Assembly: GCA_003254925.1 (NCBI GenBank)
Contig: QANZ01053186.1
Coordinates: forward strand, 141,232-205,231
DNA from: Chamaecrista fasciculata
Taxonomy: Eukaryota > Streptophyta > Magnoliopsida > Fabales > Fabaceae
Reading direction: 5' to 3'
DNA: 64,000 nucleotides
Shown here: one piece after another, positions 10,108 to 21,072 of the stretch
How the letters are laid out: each line of letters opens with the position of its first letter
How positions within the stretch are numbered: position 1 is the stretch's first letter
Notes under the pieces: generated by a model
The model's database searches: none
What the model saw: only the letters and a program-made list of their open reading frames with translations
Told to the model about the DNA's origin: nothing
Translations under genes and position numbers: made by a program

Positions 10108-13100
10108 ATGGTGTTTGGGCAAGTAGTGATTGGGCCTCCTGGCTCCGGCAAAACAACGTATTGTAATGGCATGTCTCAGTTCCTCCAACTTATTGGAAGG
10201 TAAGGAATGATCTTTACTGTACCCTCTTATAGGAAACTTAAAAAGGATCATGGCTATATTGCTATATTGCTAATTTCAGTTGTTACTCAAAAGTAAGTAC
10301 GTGTGCCAATTGTGTACTCAGGACCTGCAATTCGATTAGTTATTGATTTAATTGGATCAAATTTAAGTTTTCCGCTCAAGGTTGGCAACTGTTGTTCAGT
10401 GACATTTTTTTTTTTCAACGCAGGAAGGTGGCCATAATCAATTTGGATCCTGCTAATGATTTTTTGCCGTATCCTTTCCGCTATATTCTTTTAACCTTGA
10501 AACTCCAAAGTGTCATTTCTATTAGCATATTTTAATATGTATGGTTTCCCTTAATTGAAAAATAGCTACGAGTGTGCCGTGAACATTGAGGATCTTATCA
10601 AATTAAGTGATGTGATGACGGAACATTCTTTAGGTCCTAATGGGGGTAACTCTCAAAAACAAAACACCTATGATTTATTTGTTCTTCTGGAATTGCAACT
10701 TGTTTCAATAATGTTTTTTTATTTTCTGAGGAAGTTTGTGATTTAAGTATTTTTTTTCCTGAAATTTCTGTTCGTTCCAATTTTGCAAAGTTAAAATGGA
10801 AGGAATGGGTCAATGGTTTTCTATCTTGCGCTTTCCAGATCATAAATGACAAGAAGTTTATGAAGTTATTCAGTATGTAAATTAATGGTTCTCATAAAAC
10901 AAACCATGAATGTCCTAGAACATATACTGTAGGCTATTCATGCATGCCATATCAAGTGTGCATTTTATAAAGTTTCCTCTATTTTGTACGAGCAGGTCTT
11001 GTGTATTGCATGGATTACCTGGAAAAGAATATTGATTGGTTGCAAGCTAAGTTGGAACCCCTTCTGAAAGGTTGGTGCTATATTGGTTACTAGATTTATA
11101 GGCTTTATAAACAGACAATAAGCTATAATAGAATCTTAAGCAGGACAAGTATTATTATTCTCTTTGTTCAGTTGGCAATGTCATACTCTGTCGGCTGACA
11201 ATAGTATTATCATTTCAGATCACTATCTACTCTTTGATTTTCCTGGTCAAGTGGAACTATTTTTTCTTCATTCAAATGCCAAGAAGGTCATCATGAAACT
11301 CATAAAAAAATTGAACCTAAGGGTATTCTTCTGTTCTCTTCATGCTGGTGATGTCAAACTGTTTATGTTATTAAGAATTAATTTCTTACTCATTTTGTGC
11401 AGTTGACTGCAGTGCATTTAGTTGATGCCCATCTTTGCAGTGACCCTGGAAAATATATCAGTGCATTGCTTCTATCCTTATCAACAACGCTACATTTAGA
11501 ACTCCCTCACATTAATGTCTTGTCAAAAATTGATTTAATTGAGAACTACGGAAAGCTAGGTGCGGTGACTACTTACTTTTTGTTCTAGAGGTGAACTATA
11601 TTTTTAATTCTTGTGGGTAACGGTGATCCATGCTAACTGTTATGTTTTGATGCTCGCAGCTTTTAACCTTGACTTCTATACAGACGTGCAAGACTTGTCA
11701 TATTTACAGCACCATCTTGATCAGGATCCTCGCTCTGCTAAGTACAGGTTCAATGTCTAGAAAAATTTGCTGCTCTCAGCTTTGTGGAGAGTCTTTTTCT
11801 GAACTGTGCTTTTGTTTAAAATAGCAATCAGAGAATTTTTTTTCCCCCAAATTTAAAAAATTGGTTCCTTATTTATGATGTAGCAATTCCACATTTTTTC
11901 TTGTCTGCCCTAGGCAATGAATTTCATGTTGACTTTTTTCTGTTTGGATTTTTGTTAATAAATTCTATTCACAGTGAGATGTTAAGAAGGTCTAAGAACT
12001 TATTAAGTTAAGTGCTTCCATTAACGGATTCAAGCTTGATTGAGTGATACTAATACAAAAAATAGCATCTCTTTAGATATGTCAGGTGACTAAACTAGTA
12101 ATTTTACTGTGGACTACCCTTTGCTGTAGGACTGTAGGAGCTTAAAATGAGCGATGTTCCTTGGAAATGGAAGGGGACAAGTTATACCATAGTATTATGT
12201 CCTTTGATTTATCATTCGCAGTGGCTACTACAGTGGAATAGGATCCTAGTTTTCATTATGAGATGTGTGGCCATGCCAAATTATCTGGTTGTTGTTTAGC
12301 TTCTAGACTTGATAATTTCATAGTAAATCAACTGCTAACTGAAGTGAGCAAGTCTAGGATGAAGTGGGTTTAAAAGTATTGGATGAAATCTGTGTTGCGT
12401 ATGTTTTGATCATAAACATCTTGTCGCATATTTTTAGTACAATAAAATTTCTTTTTCCGGTACAACTGTTACTTGGAATATACAGTTTTAATTTTAAATG
12501 TTACATAAGACACCTATGAGAAACAAATTGATTAGTTTTTTATGTTTTTATCCTCCCTCCATTCTTGTGCTTTCTTTACAGCCATAAAATATGCATTTTT
12601 TTCTTTTGAGATTTATTTATTTATTGATCTTAATTTTCTTTGCAGAAAACTCACAAAGGAATTGTGTGAAGTTGTGGAAGACTTCAGTCTTGTGAATTTT
12701 ACAACTTTAGATATTCAGGTACACAAACTATCTCTTGGTCTTTGATTGGTTTGTTTCAAGTATTTAGAATTCTGTTTTTAGTCAGAATCTCCCTTTCAGG
12801 ATAAAGAGAGTGTAGGAAATTTAGTCAAGCTGATAGACAAAAGCAATGGATACATATTTGCTGGCATAGAAGCAAGTGCAGTTGAATTCAGCAAGATAGC
12901 AGTTGGTCCTGTTGATTGGGATTATTATAGATATCCTTTTTTTTTTCCTCGTACTATGTCTATTCTGATTCATTTCTCTTTTTATTCTCATATTGCTGGA
13001 GAAAATCATATCACTTTTATTTTCACCCATTCGGAAGTGTGGGAGTTGGAAATTACTTTTGATAGGTAGACAATCTTTGCAACATTTCTTTTGGAAATGA

Positions 13101-13238
13101 CGTTGTTGGAGAACAGGATGGTTGTCTATTTATTCCCAAGATTGAATTCTGAGTTTCTCCTTAACTAGGCGATCTACAGTTGCAGCTGTGCAAGAGAAGT
13201 ACATTAAGGATGATGATATCATGGATCATGATGATTGA
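10108..13238 (+). CDS. QQT1: GPN-loop GTPase QQT1 (GPN2 orthologue)
   Basis: Ten exons: 10108-10199, 10424-10468, 10566-10645, 10996-11070, 11219-11322, 11403-11559, 11660-11747, 12646-12718, 12800-12930 and 13178-13238. All phases agree and give 301 residues. GPN GTPases are conserved factors for RNA polymerase II assembly and nuclear import; Arabidopsis QQT1 is needed for early embryo divisions. Visible motifs are the P-loop GPPGSGKT (9-16), NLDPAN (37-42), the GPN loop in LGPNGG (residues 69-71), DFPGQVE (104-110, switch II) and LSKIDL, a variant NKxD base-recognition motif (about 172-177). The C terminus is acidic ([10 protein letters not shown]). Introns 2 and 9 carry U12-type splice signals (see findings). 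The start is the first ATG of the leader, directly before the P-loop as usual in this family. Confidence 0.93.
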
Positions 13239-14882
13239 TGAGGAAGTTGATAAATTTCGTTGGAAAAAGACACCTTGCTTCAATCCTTGTACAGTTTCTC
13301 TCTTTGTTGTGCTTGTGGGGACTGTTCTTAGATTTAATCAGTGTCTCCTTCATTGATGCTGGAACACGGCACAAGCCACAGTTGAAAGTTCTGATTTTAC
13401 AAAATAGTTACACCTAGACCTTAGACAGTGATGTATATTTATCCTTTTTCCATACAAATTACAGCAAAAAGTTGTAAGAGATAACTTATTTTACTTCACA
13501 TTCTCCTCCATTTGGCTTTTATTACCCAACACCCCCTCCTCTACTGTCATATGCGTAACTAAATTGTATTGTTTTAATTAGATTTTCAAGGATTACGTTA
13601 TTAATAGGTATATTTTTCAAGATCTGTTGACTCATTATTTAAAAAACCTCTGAAGCAATGGGATGTTTTACTTTTTTTTTTTAATGGCCTGAGATGAATG
13701 AGTTACTCCAAGATGGAATTTAAACAAATTCAGTCCGTTTCTTTTCGTGCTCTTTAATTATACCAAGGGTTGAATTGTATTTCTTGTTTCTTTATTTCCT
13801 GTCCATATCTCAAAACTATTTTAGAGTTAGTATCAAACTTATATATTTACTTCTTTTGTGTTTTCTAAAATCAAATTTACAAATATAATATATATATATT
13901 GATAAATTTGATCAGAGACTTAAAAAATTTTATCTAAAATTCTTTCCTTAATGATAACATTTTTATGTTTACTCAAACCCCAAATATCCGTGGATGAAAT
14001 TGTTAGTGTTAGGCTGTCAGCTAACTATAATTATTGCATTAGACATTCTCTATGCAAGTGTAAGATACAGGGAAAGAGACGTGAATTTCCAGTCAACGCT
14101 TGGCGATATTAATTATTAAATGCTAAATTATTTGTTACTTGTTAGCTACGCAGACATAGAAAATGGCTGAACTTGAATCACATATCATTTTGTAAGCTTG
14201 AAATGTTGAGATCCAATATCTCTTATCTGGACAAGATCCTATGTAAATCAAGCCATCTGAAAAACATACAATTACCATTGACATTTTTTAGTAATGTATT
14301 CCATTGTGTATGGATAATAGTGCAACAGAGAGTGAACTAAATTATGCTATTTGCTAATTACAAAAACAGGAGTTTCCTTGAAGGACCAAAATGAGATTTC
14401 CTAAAAAATATATAACCTACCAACAGTTGTTGAAGTCAAAGTTTGAAATGCAATAAACTGATTGATTAATACAGTAGTAGTTAATATAAATAGGTTCACA
14501 GTTCGGTGGTGCTGCATTTCGTAGCCAACTGATTAATGTTCCTTCTAGAAGATGTAGATGTATTCAATAAACCATTAGAACAATGATGTTTTTAAATCAA
14601 TGTAAGATTAGCATAGTCATGACTCATGACCTTCCTCCACAAGTAACATGTTCCCAGATTTAAAAAATCCAACTTCATTTTCTGTGGTACTATTTCAAGT
14701 TTCGTCCAAAACAGTAAGTCAAATCGGAAACTTCTACAGCACTAGCCCGAATTTCCAGCCCTCTCATTAATTTGTCAACCATACCAACATTTTCTTTAGA
14801 CTTTGAATAAATATTAAACTTCCCAAAATCTCTTCACACCAAAGCAAAACTTTTGAATTCTAAAACCCATAATTGCTTCCCT
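13239..14882. other. QQT1 3' flank and ZCF37-like upstream region
   Basis: AT-rich sequence with the QQT1 3' untranslated region at the start. No coding region, RNA gene or defined transposon was recognised in the remainder. Confidence 0.45.
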
Positions 14883-15551
14883 ATGGTGAATTATTTTGTG
14901 TGTGGCACGTTTCATCACGAAGAAGAAGAAGATGAACCCTGTTTCAGCAGTCCAAGAAAATCTCGAAGAAACAGTAAGAACGCTAATAATAACCCATATT
15001 CCAATCGTGGGCTAGACCAGTTTTCTGCACTCATGGATGATCTTGACAAGAAAAGGCAGAAAATTTACTCACAAATGAGGCCTCAAGACATCTCTTTCAT
15101 TCGTTTCGTGTCCTCCAAATCTAACACAAATGAGTTCGTCCCTGTTATAGTCAAAGTCAAACATAATAAGGACCAGAAGAAACATAGGAATGAAGAACTC
15201 ACCAGAGCACGACACGTGTCAGCTACTGCCAAGGAAGAACATGATGAGCAGAAGAAGCAGCCTATAATGGCAGAGAAGGAGAAAGAATTGAATTTGAAGT
15301 GGGATCGTCCATCTTTCTATCTGCCAATAATGGTGGTGTTCATTTTGGTCTTGTTGACTTTGTTTGGGCGATCAGTTGCAACACTTTGCACCTGTATTTC
15401 ATGGTATGTAGTCTCCACTTTGGAGGATAGATCATTCTCTATAAACTCCATGAAGAAGAAAAAATATTTAAGAGGGTTCAGTGAGAAGAAGATGGCTACT
15501 CCTTCAGAGGACAAGTCTGCCAGAAAACTTGGTCGTCAGAAAACTTGGTGA
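14883..15551 (+). CDS. ZCF37-like protein with one predicted membrane segment
   Basis: A single-exon gene for 222 residues. The first in-frame ATG is at 14883; the frame is open a little further upstream but without an ATG. The N-terminal part has an acidic cluster (HHEEEEDEP) and a basic SPRKSRR patch. It is followed by the family core GLDQFSALMDDLDKKRQKIYSQM, then ISFIRFVSSKSNTNEFVPVIVKVK (about residues 45-105). A hydrophobic stretch, FYLPIMVVFILVLLTLFG (about 146-163), can span a membrane, and a basic tail follows. The core resembles the Arabidopsis ZCF37 / At1g10140 group, whose function I do not know; the symbol is left blank because the match is to a family. Its 3' untranslated region carries a TA/TG microsatellite. 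Confidence 0.8.
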   Translation: MVNYFVCGTFHHEEEEDEPCFSSPRKSRRNSKNANNNPYSNRGLDQFSALMDDLDKKRQKIYSQMRPQDISFIRFVSSKSNTNEFVPVIVKVKHNKDQKKHRNEELTRARHVSATAKEEHDEQKKQPIMAEKEKELNLKWDRPSFYLPIMVVFILVLLTLFGRSVATLCTCISWYVVSTLEDRSFSINSMKKKKYLRGFSEKKMATPSEDKSARKLGRQKTW

Positions 15552-15568
15552 AATGAAGATGGTGAACT

Positions 15569-15570
<2 letters not shown>

Positions 15571-15611
<41 letters not shown>
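15571..15611. repeat. (TA)n(TG)n microsatellite
   Basis: About 14 TA units followed by six TG units, just 20 bases after the ZCF37-like stop codon and therefore probably transcribed. Confidence 0.95.
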
Positions 15612-16680
15612 CTGTATTTTATTTCCTTTTTTTTTCCTCCCTTTGAGATTAGAGTTTTGGTTCTGTTAATATATGTGCCTTTTCTTGGTCATGTATTAGG
15701 GATGGGTTGAAAATTAAAATCTTTCTCGCCAACATGTTGCCAGGGATTGTTGTATATTATGTTGCCAAATGCCAACTATCAAGTTAGCGTTGGGTTCAGA
15801 TGGTAGTAATTCATGACTAGTTGTATTTAGTTTACAAGTGATTTTTGAGAATGTTGAAAATCAAGTTAATGAATTTCTAGCCTTGACCGTTTCTCTATCA
15901 TCTAATACGGTGTTCTAGTCCGAAGAGTGTTTTAAAGGAAAAGATCACTGGAATTGAGAGAATTTCCAACCAAAGATATGATTCAATCAAAATTCTTGAT
16001 AAAATAACAAAATTTGGGATTTCCAGTTTTTCTTTTGTTTCTGGTGATTTGGAGATTTCCAGTTTACCACAAAACAAAAGGTGGCTATATCAGAATGGTT
16101 AGAAATTGGTTTTCAACAGTCTTCCTTACAAAATTACATCATCAATGAGTTAAAAATAGAGCTGTTTTACTGGCTTAAATTTTCAGATTAAGCGCCATGT
16201 AAATATCTAAAAAAGATACATCGTTTCCATTACATTTACACAATAAAATATCCCGCTCTTCTCCAACTGAATTGTTGATCAGGCCTAGCCGAATTTGCCT
16301 TTTCATTCTCGGCAAGCACATAAATATAGGAAACTCACGACAAATGCATCAGAAAGAATTTTAGACTAACAAAATGACCGGAATCTCAATAATCTAGGTA
16401 GAGGTGAATGCATTTTAGCAGAAATTGAACAAGATACAGACAGAAAAAGAGCATGAAAACATCATTTACTTCACATCTGAATTGCATTCTCAGCCAATCA
16501 TGGGGAAATGCTTAAAGTGTTAGAAGAAGAAGAACTTAATGCTCGAAGTAAAATTTTCCACGACCTTGACTGTAACTCAAATAGCCAAGTCTCTCCCCAA
16601 AAGAAATTGACTGCTGTTTATATACCAGAACAATCCCAAGTCTAAAGTGAAGCTTGTTCGACAGTGCAAATGTGCATGGT
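15612..16680. other. Convergent intergenic region
   Basis: Lies between the 3' ends of the ZCF37-like gene and the AKAP17A-like gene. It holds untranslated sequence of both and no further recognisable feature. Confidence 0.45.
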
Positions 16681-19001
16681 TTACTCCTGCAATCACATAA
16701 AGGGAAGACTTGTAATCAATTTCACAGCTGTACAAACCAACCAGTGAACCAACGGCACACACAAAGAATGAATGCCCCTTGGCCTTGGGGCTTGGATTGC
16801 AAGACCAAAATCTAACCTTGAATCTCCTTGGGCGCACATTCTCTGGACTCTGGCGAGAGCTGTAGGAGTGACGTCTCGGAGCTTCACTTCTGTTATCCTT
16901 CTCTTGCGTCTGATTCCTTGAACTCCAAAAATACCCATCTTTCTCCCAACTAACCTCATAATCAGCCTTTAAACGAGATCCTTGCTGTGCATTCAAAATT
17001 CATAAATCATCAGGTTATCAGTAATGAAACATATCTCGTAAACATATCCAAGCCTTCCAGTTTAGCCAAGTATGAAATTCATCATGCCAACTGCCATTAT
17101 AAAGTAGTTTCAGTTATGGTCAGTAACTATAGTTTTATTTCTTATTATTCCCTGCACGATGAATTGGGTGACCATCTATGTAAATAATCTACTAATACAA
17201 CATATGAATGATATGATTAATCCTAAAGTTCAAGAGTTGCCACCTGAACATAGTGATATGAAATTTCAGCGTCTAGGTCTAGGGACTTGATGAAGGGAAA
17301 TAAGAAAGAAAAGTGCATAGAAGCCATGCTAATACCTTTTGTAATGAGCGACCACATAAAACTCTCATTGCATCACAGAAGTCTCTGTATTTCTCGAACT
17401 GCACAACAATCTTGCAGTAAAGGCCTGAAACTAGGCCTTCATTATCTTCGTCTGCATCCTTACCTAGATCATCGTCCTCGGCAACATTAAGATTCCTATA
17501 AATGAACTCAGGTTATGGAGCAAACGAAGGATTTACAATTAAGCAAATGGCAACAATGCACGCGGATAAGTGAAGTTACATATAAAAGTTCGCACAAGCA
17601 ACTTAAAATCTACATGAACCATCATCTCTGGCGAGTCTGGTAAAGAAACCGCATAATATAAACATATTTCACTTCAGTAGCTTTTTAAGTTTTTCTTGTT
17701 CTTTGTCTTGCAATAAGTTCTTTACTATTCCATAAAATAAACAAGGTTCTTTTCTGAAGAAATGTAGAACTAGAAGCCAATTCATGGCAGACTAATGAAC
17801 CAACTCTTCAATCTTCACCAGGCTAGATAGCTTAGCAATATGATCCTCAGAACTTAACTTCCTATAAATTTGCTAAACTCAAGGATCACCACACACTCAA
17901 CCAAAGCTTCAGAATGTTCTATTTTATCATTAAAGAAAAATCAGCTCCAAAAATCTACATCAACAATATACAAAAAACTCAAGGTAGTCAAAAAAACAAA
18001 GAGAAAAGAGTAAACATACAATTTGGTCCTTGAAAGATACAAGTTGACAACTCAAACCCTAAAAGTCTAATTGGTATACTAACACATTAGTTCTGGATCA
18101 AAAAGTATAAACTAGTTTCAGAAATCATGTTATTAACTATCTTTCAATGACCAATTTATATATGTATTCAATCACTAGAACTTGTCCAATATTGAATGCA
18201 TTAAGAAATGGCAAAAAAAAGGAACAAACCTTATCTTGCCAAACGCCGAGAAGATGGTGTGAGTAACGAGCATGGAAGGCTTAGATGAAACTCTGGGCTC
18301 CGAAAACCACCGAGAAGGCAAACCCCTTAGAGTGATTGTATCCGGTTCTTGCCTCACTCTGGAATATCCTGTCAAACCACAATCAATCAAACACAAAGTC
18401 CCTTTATCTTTTCACCCCACCCCCAAACTAAATTGAAATCACAAACCGGACCTCTATTTCCAAACGCATAGAACTCCTCCCAAGATTTCTTCATTCCCTC
18501 AAAATCATCACATGCTGGAAGAGAGACATTAAGCGTGAACTTCACCCCTTCCAGGTTCAACTCGATCCCGTCCATCTTCTCCACAAGATACTTTCTCCAT
18601 TCGGAGAATCTCTTCTCCAAATCGCTCACATTCTCTTCCTCCGTATCCTTAGCGGTAAGAAACCCTAAATCCCAAATGTGAAGTGTTCCAGTGGCAACTG
18701 GATCCTCGCGCTTGCGCTTCTTGAGGTGTTTGATTCGTTTGATGTCGAGATCCTCTTCGGGAACAGTAATGGCGGTGGAAAGCGATGACTGGAGGAAGTC
18801 AATGAGAGCTCGCTTGATCTTCCACTCGTCGATTGGTTTGGTGAGAGTGAAAGTGGAGGGATAGATAGTGAGATTGAGCTTCACACGAGGAACAAGAGAG
18901 AGACCGTTCTCTATATCTAATGTTGTAGTAGGATGCGCCAATTTCAACTCTTGGATGCTCATACTCATTTCTCTTCTCTTTCCCTCTCTAGTCTCTACCA
19001 T
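16681..19001 (-). CDS. AKAP17A/XE7-like RNA-binding protein
   Basis: Five exons on the minus strand: 19001-18452, 18368-18230, 17495-17336, 16984-16817 and 16686-16681. They encode 340 residues with consistent phases, and the last exon supplies only GAG TAA. The protein matches the plant form of AKAP17A (splicing factor arginine/serine-rich 17A), a spliceosome-associated protein in animals. The N-terminal region contains RVKLNLTIYPSTFTLTKPIDEWKIKRALIDFLQ and a basic HLKKRKRED patch. An RRM-like fold follows (TITLRGLPSRWF ... AFGKIRNLNV ... CKIVVQFEKYRDFCDAM), then LKADYEVSWEKDGYF and a short Ser/Arg-rich tail (RRHSYSSRQS). The first donor is weak (G/GTCCGG) but the join GNRGYSRV is clean. An internal ATG 12 codons in (MSMSIQELK) is an alternative start. 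The long second intron holds a small foldback repeat. Confidence 0.87.
18018..18160. repeat. Small foldback repeat in an AKAP17A intron
   Basis: CAATTTGGTCCTTGAAAGAT at the left is mirrored by ATCTTTCAATGACCAATTT at the right, about 140 bases apart, as in a MITE. No target duplication was identified. Confidence 0.5.
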
Positions 19002-19708
19002 GCTCCATAATTGAAATCAAAGTGTGTTTAACTTTAAAAGGAAAGGTAGATGCTGGCGGGGAAGACAAAGACGTCGTCGTTTGGACCAAACGACATTGCA
19101 GAGTAAGATGTATTGGGTCAAATTCTGTTTTGGTCTTACAAGTTACAACTTTGTATTTATTCCATTTCCATTCTCAAACTTTTTCACTTGCTTTGTAATT
19201 AATCCAAAATGTCATGATACGCCCTTCACAAAGCTAAAGGACACAAATCAGACAAAAGGCCGACGCCACAATTCGTACATCAGTTGTCTAAAACCTAATA
19301 CATCAGATTTGACTAATTGGTCATGCGCACAGGATTCTCTTATGCACAAACTTATCACTCACTTACACATACCTCGTACAACTCCAGACTCGAGAAGACC
19401 TAAAGTATAAATAGCCAAAGAAATCCCCTAACAAGGTAAGACACTTGTTGCACTTGATATTCTCTGATCACCACTACCCTATACTAACTTAATCATCGGA
19501 GAAGAAACACAGGGACCACCCTTGTGATTCTCTTGTTTCAGGTTCGGGCGTATACGATCTTCAACAAAGTACTTTTGTAAAGAACTCAATGTTAGATTCT
19601 TCCCAATCCAACTTTATAGTTTTCATGTTACTTTATCTAGTTTTTATCATTAAATTTAAGTTAAGCAATTGATGTGAATGATTTTTTTCTCTTCGCTCAT
19701 GTATGTTT
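19002..19708. other. Region upstream of the AKAP17A-like gene
   Basis: Non-coding. It holds the presumed AKAP17A promoter and AT-rich sequence up to a transposon insertion, and no gene was seen. Confidence 0.45.
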
Positions 19709-19717
19709 TAATAAATA

Positions 19718-20375
19718 GACAAAAGATCCTTTCGTGCCCCTAACGTTTGGGGACAGTTTCAGTTATGCCTCTAACATTTGTTTTGTGTCAGTTATGCCCC
19801 CAATGTGAAACGTTGGTGTCAATTATACCCTAACTTCAATTTTTTTGGGCCAAAGTCTTATTTTGGTCCCTCAAGTTTTCTCAAAGTTTCATTTTGAACA
19901 AGTCTCTGGCGAACTTTCCGGTGAGATACATGACGGCCCCGACAACTACGAAAACTCATAATCCAATATTTTTTGACCTCCTGAGTTCAATGACGGTCTC
20001 CATTTTGTAAAAAAAAAATGACTGGCAAGCCGCCGAAAAATTACATAGTCGCCGAAAATCATATTTTCGGTCATTTGTTCGCAAAATGAAGGCCACCATT
20101 GAACTCAGGAGGTAAAAAAACCTTGGATCAGAAGTTTTCGTAGTCGTCGGGGTCGCCGTGTATCTCGCCAGAAAGTTCGTTGGAGACTTGAGGGACCAAA
20201 ACGGAACTTTGAGCAAACTTGAGGGACCAAAATAGAATTTTGGCCCAAAAAAATTGAGGCTAGGGTATAATTGACATCAACGTTTCACATTGGGGACATA
20301 ATTGACACAAAACAAACGTTAAGGGTATAACTGAAACTAACCACAAACATTAGGAGCACGAAAGGATCTTTTGCC
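19718..20375. mobile_element. Foldback Mutator-like element with 9-bp TSD
   Basis: A 658-bp near-palindrome. The left end is GACAAAAGATCCTTTCGTG and the complement of the right end is GGCAAAAGATCCTTTCGTG. It is flanked by the perfect 9-bp duplication TAATAAATA (19709-19717 and 20376-20384). The arms run inwards for about 290 bases on each side, through motifs such as TTTTGGTCCCTC and TCGCCGGA-like GC-rich sequence, to a small AT-rich apex near 20040-20090. There is no transposase. A half copy of the same family lies at 36956-37040. Confidence 0.88.
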
Positions 20376-20384
20376 TAATAAATA

Positions 20385-21072
20385 AGTTGATAAAAAGAAG
20401 AAGAAAATTTTTTATTCTTTAAAAAAAAAAGTAACTACAAATATATGTCTAATTTGTGATTAAAAAATATTTTTTGTATTTATCAATTTATTTTTTAAGA
20501 AAAATAAAAAAGAGAAATTATTCATGTCACCGATTTAGATTATACATAACCATAAAAATCAAATAAAAACACATTTAGAGTAATGATAAAATAAATCAGA
20601 AAATTTAGAAATCAAAATCAAACAAAAAAAACATCATACCAAAAGAAACCATATAATTGGAGTACCAAAATAAGATTTTTGAGGGACTAAAATGTAATGT
20701 TAATCTAAGTAAGAGTTGGGGTTGGGAAGTGCCGTTGAGGTTGTTATGTGGGAGGGTACGCGGAAAGAAAAGGGAAGGCAATAATGACTTTAATATAGAA
20801 AAAAGCAGCAACACAAAACAAGGGGAAGAAACTAAAAACTGAAAATGGGTATTGTACCAAAAAAAACTGAAAATGGGTAGGAAAAAATAAAAAGAAAGGA
20901 AAATACAGATTGGAGGGGCAGGCAAAGCGAAGAACGTAGCAGAGAGGGGAAGAGGGAGGAAGGAGGCAAGAGAAGAAGAAGAAGAAGAAGACAGAGAAAC
21001 AAAGAAAAACAGAGAGAAAAACAGAGACACCCACACAGAGACAGAGAGAGAAAAAAAAAAAAACAGGGGAAT
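20385..21072. other. Upstream region of the SVIP-like gene
   Basis: AT-rich, then a purine-rich GA/AGA leader (20940-21060) typical of a plant 5' untranslated region. Open frames on the opposite strand here are low-complexity Phe/Ser/Leu readings of that leader and are not genes. Confidence 0.5.

Noticed and set aside
13166-13168. TAG acceptor for QQT1 intron 9
   Set aside because: It lies only a few bases after the U12 branch motif, too close for U12 splicing, and the donor is ATATCC rather than GT. The AC at 13176-13177 fits better.
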